Shown piece after piece: positions 58,378 through 64,000 of a DNA stretch of 64,000 nucleotides; the first letter of the stretch is position 1; every line of letters begins with the position of its first letter. A model generated the notes under the pieces. That model was not told the origin of the DNA, made no database searches, and saw only the letters and a program-made list of their open reading frames with translations. The stretch is from positions 114,638,523 through 114,702,522 of the forward strand of contig CM066730.1 in the NCBI GenBank assembly GCA_033961575.1, read 5' to 3'. The stretch comes from Aselliscus stoliczkanus (taxonomy: Eukaryota > Chordata > Mammalia > Chiroptera > Hipposideridae). Both the position numbers and the translations under genes were made by a program.

Positions 58378-58590
58378 AATGAGGTGTGTTTCTAAGCTCA
58401 CCAGCCCAGAGTTCCTTTGCCGGGAAGAGGAGTTCTAATATAGCCGGCAGTAAATTAGTGAGGACTCTCTTTGCTCAGCTCGGTGAGGCGAAGAGCGGCT
58501 GGAGAATCAGTGGGGCCGGCGCCCAGGCTTGCTCGCCAGTGAGCACGTACCTGGTTCCTGGTGGAGGGAGTGGCTGTGTGAGCCAGGAGC

Positions 58591-59199
58591 CTACGGGGAC
58601 AGACTGAACTGAGCACCTTTGGTGCAAAGGCTGGAGGTTTTTGAACTGTTGTTCCCGTGGTGCGAAGCCTGCACACGAGTGGTGTAGGGAGGGCGCCATT
58701 TTGTCAGGCTTGGGCCCTCCCACGAAGGATCAGGTCCGAGACCAAATTGGTCTGGTGGAATTGGTGCAGAAGTACGTGCGCGTGCGTGCGTGCGCGCTCC
58801 TGCGGCCTTGGATCCCCACCCTCTGCCCGGCTTATACTGCGTTGCCAGGGAAACGCAGGGCAGGTGCCCTCCGGCTCCAACAGGCTGCTCACTGAGACGC
58901 GGGAGTGCGCAAGCCGCCTCAGGTCCCCGCTCTATGCACTCACTTGCAGAGTTGTCAGGCTGGTAATTGGTTGTCGGGCTGCTCGGCCTGATCTGCAAGC
59001 GGCGAATTGGGACAGGCTGAGACTGGGAGTTTTCCTGGGAGTGTTGGGCCGTGAGCTGTGTGCCTGCGTGATCCAGCCAGGGCTCTCCTGGTGATCTATC
59101 TAATACATCAAAGCAATCCCAGAGCGACAGCCAGAATGGGGAAACAAAGAAACATGTCACAAGTAAAAGATCAGAAGAAAGCTTCAGAAATGGAACCAA
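58591..59199 (-). other. Antisense open frame in the L1-type 5'UTR
   Basis: A 202-codon frame runs antisense through most of the 5'UTR and the first codons of ORF1. It has no recognised domain and is rich in Ser, Pro, Ala and Arg, as expected from GC-rich DNA with few stop codons. Primate L1 has an antisense ORF0 in its 5'UTR, so such frames can matter, but nothing here shows translation. A plus-strand frame of 145 codons (58657-59094) overlaps it. Confidence 0.3.
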
Positions 59200-60009
59200 A
59201 TGAAACAGAGGGATCCAACCTTTCAGAGACAGAGTTTAGAACACTGATGATAAAAATGTTTAAGGAACTTAGCGAGGACATAAAGAAGGATAGGGAAACC
59301 ATAAAAAAACAACCTGTTAGAACCAAAGAATACAATAACTGAAATGAAGAACACACTCGAAGGAATCACCAGTAGAGTAGATGAAGCAGAGGAGCGGATC
59401 AACGCTTTGGAAGATAAAATAGCAGAACTCACCCAGTTGGCACAGCAAAAAGACCAAAGAATAAAAAACAATGAAAATAGTTTAAGAGCCCTATGGGACA
59501 AGGTGAAGCGCAACCACCTTCGAATCATAGGGATACCAGAAGGAGAAGAGAAGCAGCAAGAGGTCGAAAATGTATTTGAAAAAATAATGACTGAAAACTT
59601 CCCTACTCTGGTGAAGGAAATCAACATACATGCCCAGGAAGTGCAGAGGGTTCCAAACAAGCTGAACCCAAACAGGTCCACACCAAGACACATCCTAGTT
59701 AAAATGGCAAAGGTTAAAGACAGAGACAGAATCCTAGAGGCTGCACGAGAAAGACAGCAGGTTACATACAAAGGAACTCCTGTTAGACTAACAGCTGACT
59801 TGTCTACAGAAACTCTGCAGGCCAGAAGGGAGTGGCAGGAGATATTCAAAGTGACCCAAAATAAAGGCCTACAACCAAGATTGCTCTACCCAGCACGGCT
59901 ATCCCTTGAAATTGAAGGAGAAATAAAGAGCTTCTCAGAAAAGAATAAGCTTAAGGAATTCATTACCACCAAGCCAGCATTGCAAGAAATGTTAAAAGGG
60001 CTTTTTTAA
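59136..60009 (+). pseudogene. L1 ORF1 (RNA-binding protein), one frameshift
   Basis: ORF1p is the trimeric nucleic-acid-binding chaperone that packages L1 RNA in the cytoplasm. The N-terminal 68 codons (59136-59339, from ATG in MGKQRN) end at a stop. The rest, 221 codons from ATG 59344, is in a different frame. The two join near an A7 run (59303-59309), so one small indel has broken the gene. In the 221-residue part, 1-55 is a heptad-rich coiled coil (VDEAEERINALEDKIAEL). 57-150 is the RRM-like domain (NHLRIIGIPEGEE, RHILVKM). 141-154 is TYKGTPVRLTADLS. 155-221 is the C-terminal domain (ETLQARREWQEIF, LQPRLLYPARLS, FITTKPALQEML). Length about 290 in total, a little short of usual mammalian ORF1p. 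Good preservation of the domains implies recent origin. Confidence 0.92.
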
Positions 60010-60084
60010 ACAAAAGAAAGGTGCAAACAAGCTAACCCAGAGAGACAATTTAAGATGATTGAAGTCATATCAAGCAAATATAAA

Positions 60085-60479
60085 GGAAAAACTGATGGTT
60101 GCTGGCTGGGAGGGAGTGGGGAAGAGGGAGAGGGGGAAGGTTTTGGACAGTGTATGTGGGACTACAATGTTGCCGCAGGGATATGGGGGCAGTTCTGGGA
60201 ATGTAATTGATAATGTTGTGAAGAGACTATTATGTTGCGAGAAATAAGTCAATGGGAGAAGGACAGGTACCATGTGATCTCACTTGTATGTGGAGTCTGA
60301 AGAGCTGAGTGAACAATCAAAGTAAACAGACTCGTAGATGTAGAGGAAAAACTGCGAGTTGCTAGTTGAGAGGGGGGTGGGGTTAGTGGGGAAGGGGAAG
60401 GGATTAGACAGCATAAATAGACAACTACAGTATTGCCACAGGGATATGAAACACAGTTCGGGGAATACAATAATGTTGT
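60085..60479 (+). repeat. Duplicated G-rich 3' module in the half-L1
   Basis: Copy A (60085-60220) and copy B (60345-60479) share GGAAAAACTG, GTTGCT(G/A)G, a G-rich run, GGGATATG, an ACAGTTC-type block and TAATGTTGT, in the same order and about 260 bases apart. They differ at many positions, so the duplication is older than this insertion or arose from two related 3'UTRs. Confidence 0.75.
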
Positions 60480-60831
60480 AAAAATGTTGTGGCATGTCAG
60501 ATAGTCACATGTCTTGTTAGGGAGACCACTTCATGGATGGAGTAGAGGCTTGATCACTGCACTCTACACCTGAAGCTGATGTTGTATAGTATTGTATGTC
60601 AACTGCAACTGAATATGTGAATGGTCACGGGATGTGGAGTATACTGTGGAGGGGAGTCAGGGGAGTTGTGATGGATGCATGTGATATGGGGGGGGAGTGG
60701 GGTGGCGAACTGGGGGAGGGGGGTTTTCACTTTGGGGGGTAGAGTATAACTATTGCATTGTGTTGTACACCTGAAACTAATAAATAAAAAAATAAATAAA
60801 TAAAAATAATAAAATACAATGAGGTGTGTTT

Positions 60832-61765
60832 ATATAACCCTCCCCTGGACCAGTGGGTTTTAACTTCTACAAAGGCTAAAAAAATGTCTTGCCTTAAGTC
60901 ATTTCTACTTTTGCTGGCCATGCATCAAAAAAGATAGAGACCTTTGAAAGGGCATAAGCAATAAACACCAAAGGGCTCCACTCTTAATCTTACAACAAAT
61001 TAGTAGTCGTGGCTCCAACACAAGCTCTCAGCTCCTGAATGAGGGTCACGTGTCTCAAAACATGGCTGAGAAATGTGTCTGTGTTTTGCTATTGTTTTTT
61101 CAGTTTCCTTGACTTGAAAGAAATTGATAAAAACCCACATTGCTGAAGCTGCAAGATATATATTTATCTGCTCTCTTTATAATGTGTGCCGAAAGCTTGC
61201 TTTTTTTTCACTCTGTTAACTTTTCAAAAGCTATTAAGAAGAGCAACAAGAAGAGCAACAGGAGAGGGAGGGTGAGGGAGAGGTGGTGGGCAGATGATAT
61301 GTAAAGCAGAGTGATTTTCATAAGGCCCTTCCTGTCTGCTCCGGCTCCTCTTTGTCTTCCAGACCTTGGCACCGACAGGGCACAGTGGTGGCAGGACTGA
61401 CATTTTTGAAGATAGCAGAAGTACGAGTCTCAGTTTTACATGTTGTTAGATGAGGACTCGAATGAAGATTCTTGGAAAAGAACTAGATTTAGTAGCTGGA
61501 AAATATTAGGAGCTAGGCAGATTTAACTGTCAGTTCTTACACATCAGGCACAAGCATGGGGCAACCTTCGGGCTCACTGTGTTTTACTTCAAGAAAGGGC
61601 CCCTACTTTCTTATTCTATTTCCCCCTCAGCATCCGGTAACACTGGCAAAAGCCTGGAATATTTAACTAAGATGGATAGACCGAAAGAGATTGATTTGCA
61701 TTAGGCCCCAGACCACAATCCCCATCTGTGGTTCACGCCATAAAGGTCAGAGAAGTCAACATTTC
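60832..61765. other. Unique sequence, no gene seen
   Basis: A purine-rich GAGGGAGGGTGAGGGAGAGG tract at 61264-61283. Nothing else recognised. Confidence 0.45.
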
Positions 61766-61769
61766 ATCC

Positions 61770-62310
61770 ACCCAGTCCCCGGCACCAACCTGGATGACTC
61801 CACACTCCTTACCTCCCCCACATAGAGTTAATCCTCAAGCCTATTGCTCATAACCTCAACCACTCTCAAACCCAGCTAAGTTTTTCCATTCCCACTGCTC
61901 TGAGTTGCCATTGTCTCTTCCCTGATTACTGCCACAATCCTAGCTTGTCTTTCTGCTTCTAACCTTGCCCACTTTAATCACCATCCACATGGCAGCACAA
62001 ACGGAAATCTGATTGTGTCATCAGAAACCCACTGCCTTATGATTAAGTCCAGTCTCCTTGGCTTGGTCTACTAGGTTTTGTAGTGATCTGGCCCTGTCTT
62101 CCCTCCTGTCTCATGTCTCCCGCCTTGCATCCTGGGCTCCATCCCCACTCAGTGTTTACAGGAGCTATGCTCCCCTCACCTTACTATTCCCCAAGTGCCT
62201 TTCAGTACGTGCTTAGCTGTTGTCTGTGCTTCCAGGCCCACACTCCTCTCTCTGCAGCTCCCAACCTCGTGCAGTCACTAGGGTGGTCAACGTGTCCCGA
62301 AATCCTTTCT
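61770..62310 (+). repeat. L2-like fragment
   Basis: CTGATTGTGTCATCAGAAAC, CCACTGCCTTATGATTAAGT, CCAGTCTCCTTGGCTTGGTC, TGATCTGGCCCTGTCTTCCC and the following cysteine/proline-rich text are L2 3'-region phrases. The earlier part is less certain. Confidence 0.65.
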
Positions 62311-62344
62311 TAGAAACCATCGAATAGATGAATGACACGGATGA

Positions 62345-62830
62345 CCTTTTCAAAACATAAATCAGATCACATCATTCCACTCCTAAAATCTCTCCAATTT
62401 GTACTTAGAATAAAATTGAAATGTCTTACCACTTACAAGACCCTACTACTAACTCTGGCCCCTGCCTACCCCCGAACCTCCTCATGTACAATGCTCTCTC
62501 TCTTGTTCACTTAGTTCCAGTAGCAATGACCTTCTTTCTATTCCCCAAAACACACCCACACTGTTCCAGCCTCAGGGCCTTTGCTCTCGCTGTGCCCTCT
62601 GCCTGGAACACTCTGAGATCAGCTCTGCAGATTGCTCAGGTTTCCACTCAAATGCACCTTGTCACAAAATCTTTTCCCGACCTGTAACCTAAGCAACACC
62701 TCCAATATGTTCTATTACCTTGGTAGGAAATACTGTTATCTAAAATTATCTTGTTCCTTTCTTTACCAAGTTGTTTACTGTGCCTCCCCAATGGAAATGT
62801 AAGCTTCATAAGGGCAGGACTCTTTCTACT
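62345..62830 (+). repeat. L2 fragment, first part
   Basis: AAATCAGATCACATCATTCC, GAATAAAATTGAAATGTCTT, TGTTCCAGCCTCAGGGCCTT, TGCCCTCTGCCTGGAACACT, GCTCAGGTTTCCACTCAAAT and AAGCTTCATAAGGGCAGGAC are in L2 order. It is split by a SINE and ends at 62954-63030. The 88-codon frame at 62421-62687 is L2-derived. Confidence 0.9.
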
Positions 62831-62937
62831 TTTTTATTTTTTTTGAGGGCAGTGTCACTGGCCTTCATATGTGGGACTGAACTGGGGCCGCTGGCTTCCC
62901 AAACCAGCGCTTAACCATCGCGCCACTCGGCCGGCCC
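62831..62937 (-). mobile_element. tRNA-derived SINE, short type, inside L2
   Basis: Minus-strand head GGGCCGGCCGAGTGGCGCGA, core GGCCAGTGACACTGCCCTCA and A-rich tail. Target duplication CTCTTTCTAC/CTTTTT (62820-62835 and 62938-62953, one mismatch). Confidence 0.92.
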
Positions 62938-62953
62938 CTCTTTCTACCTTTTT

Positions 62954-63030
62954 TCAAGTGCTTCTCCAGTGCCTAGAACAGTGTTTGACCCTCGTAGGTG
63001 CCCAGAAAACATCTGATGAATGAGTGAATA
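62954..63030 (+). repeat. L2 fragment, 3' end
   Basis: CAGTGCCTAGAACAGTGTTT, CCTCGTAGGTGCCCAGAAAA and GATGAATGAGTGAATAAG complete the L2 split by the SINE. Confidence 0.85.
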
Positions 63031-63234
63031 AGATGAGAGAAGTTGAAGGACTAAAAGAGCAGGTGAATGACTTTACAAATATATTCCCATTATTGCTTCA
63101 TAGCATGAGTTTCTTGTAGAAATAAGATCCTTTTGACACTACCACTAAGAGAAAAGGGCACAGTGACACCCCTACAACGATTCCTTGAGCATAGACATTA
63201 CGATTCTTAACAGATAGAAGCACAGAGGTGAGAA

Positions 63235-63415
63235 CCACAAAATCTTTAAAAGTAGAAGAAACCTTTAATGTCTTTGTAGTCTTATCCATTCACTCGGTGA
63301 TAGAGGGAAGGCCCAGAGAGATGAAGTGACTTACCCAGGTCTCACCAGTAGCCAGGGGCAGGCCAGGAGACAACTCAGACACCCAGTGCAGTTGCCAGTT
63401 GCACATTTTGCTCTC
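63235..63415. repeat. Old dispersed repeat (same family as 18888)
   Basis: GAAGAAACCTTTAATGTCTT, GGCCCAGAGAGATGAAGTGA, CTTACCCAGGTCTCACCAGT and CAGGGGCAGGCCAGGAGAC share the layout of the copies at 18888 and 55230. Confidence 0.5.
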
Positions 63416-63514
63416 ATATTCATTCAACAGCGATACATGAAAAAGCCTGGAACAATTATATCTGTTTGGTTTCTGGGTCTCCTAGAAACTCTTCCCTAAG
63501 TAACTCTTCTTTTT

Positions 63515-64000
63515 TTCCACATTCTGGTTACTATTGCTGCGTGACAAATCACCCCCAAAACTTAGTGGCTTAAAACATCAATAGTATATTATTATCTCTT
63601 ATGGTTTCTGTGGGCTAGGAATATGGGAATGATTTGGCTGGGCTTGGAGTCTCTCATGCAGCTACACACAGACAGTGAGGGGAGCCAGCCAGGCATCTCT
63701 TTCTCTTGTAGTCTCAAGGTCTCTCCGTGTGCTCTCCATGAGCTTTAGTTTGGGCTTCCTCACAACATGGAGCCCTCAGGGTAACTGGATTGTTTACATG
63801 GAAACTCTAGAGTTCAAGAGCAAGTATTCAAGGAGCCCAACTTGCATCATCTTTTAAGATACAGCCTCAGAGGTCACACAGCATCACTTCTGCCATATTC
63901 CATGGATCGCAAGTGAGTCACTAGCCCACCCAGGTTCAAGGGAAGGGTGGACTCCATCTCTTGATGGGGAGTAGCAAAAAAGGTTCTGGAAGAGCATGTG
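63515..64000 (-). mobile_element. MLT1-type MaLR LTR, cut by the window end
   Basis: Antisense order: TTACTATTGCTGCGTGACAA, ATCACCCCCAAAACTTAGTG, GCTTAAAACATCAATAGTAT, TCTTATGGTTTCTGTGGGC, GGGCTTCCTCACAACATGGA, CACAGCATCACTTCTGCCAT and GGTGGACTCCATCTCTTGAT. This matches older MLT1 subfamilies. No viral coding sequence is seen. Confidence 0.7.

Larger units (their letters stand above)
58392..60817 (+). mobile_element. Full-length half-L1 (HAL1-like) retrotransposon lacking ORF2
   Basis: The 2426-bp unit lies between perfect 14-base direct repeats AATGAGGTGTGTTT (58378-58391 and 60818-60831). Parts in order: a GC- and CpG-rich 5'UTR (58392-59135), ORF1 (59136-60009, one frameshift), a 215-base link with a G-rich module (60085-60220), a short stretch resembling the ORF2-end/3'UTR junction (about 60240-60300, CATGTGATCTCACTTGTATG), a second copy of the G-rich module (60345-60479), a 3'UTR and an A-rich tail. 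The about 3.8-kb endonuclease/reverse-transcriptase ORF2 is absent. A target duplication around the whole means it was probably copied in this form, with L1 enzymes supplied in trans. Half-L1 elements are a known mammalian class. A later internal deletion of a full L1 is the alternative. Confidence 0.85.

Noticed and set aside
58740..58830. CpG-rich stretch as a CpG-island promoter of a host gene
   Set aside because: It lies wholly within the L1-type 5'UTR, which is expected to be CpG-rich.
59223..59849. 208-codon minus-strand frame
   Set aside because: Exact antisense shadow of ORF1; hydrophobic composition is the mirror of the charged ORF1 codons.
1..64000. Host protein-coding exons
   Set aside because: No frame with a recognisable conserved peptide bounded by plausible splice sites; all sizeable frames are in transposons, low-complexity DNA or overlap in several phases. 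Short exons cannot be excluded without alignment or transcript data.

Overview
This is nuclear DNA of a placental mammal, and I see no protein-coding gene of the host in it. It looks intergenic or deeply intronic: AT-rich, no exon-like reading frame, no splice-flanked conserved peptide, no tRNA or rRNA gene. Almost everything recognisable is transposable-element debris of several ages. The absence of Alu (and of rodent B1/B2) argues against a higher primate or a mouse-like rodent. The young elements are a tRNA-derived SINE family (eight copies, several with clear target-site duplications), a 70-bp piggyBac-type MITE, two mariner-type MITEs and a young L1 lineage. That mix best fits a laurasiatherian, most likely a bat; this is inference, about 60-70% confidence, not proof.

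Layout. 1-14.8 kb: mostly unique sequence with old MIR/L2 pieces, an ERVL-type LTR, a 449-bp composite SINE (8250-8698) and a compact repeat-free block (10.7-11.9 kb) that could be regulatory. 14.8-22 kb: a solo MLT1 LTR carrying a piggyBac MITE inside it, an old L1 3' region interrupted by MIR, a SINE, a 79-bp mariner MITE, an old half-L1-like fragment and an L1 5'UTR-like block. 22-44 kb: mostly unique sequence with MIR, L2, hAT and pogo/Tigger-type remnants, a divergent L1-type ORF2 fragment (24.2 kb), and a near-perfect 87-bp mariner palindrome nested in a pogo-type element (30.25-30.5 kb). 44-50 kb: dense old L1 debris containing a Tigger1-type transposon, SINEs and a young 5'-truncated L1 tail. 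50-58 kb: L2 and MIR fragments. 58.39-60.82 kb: a complete 2.4-kb L1-derived element that has a 5'UTR, ORF1 and 3'UTR but no ORF2, bounded by a perfect 14-bp target-site duplication. 61-64 kb: L2 copies, a SINE, and an MLT1-type LTR cut by the window end.

The most interesting object is the ORF2-less element at 58392-60817. It looks like a relatively young half-L1 (HAL1-like) retroposon mobilised as a unit, with a duplicated G-rich module in its 3' region. Next are the nested cut-and-paste MITEs, which point to DNA-transposon activity unusual in most mammals but known in bats, and the composite SINE. All family names are from memory of consensus features; none was checked by a database search.
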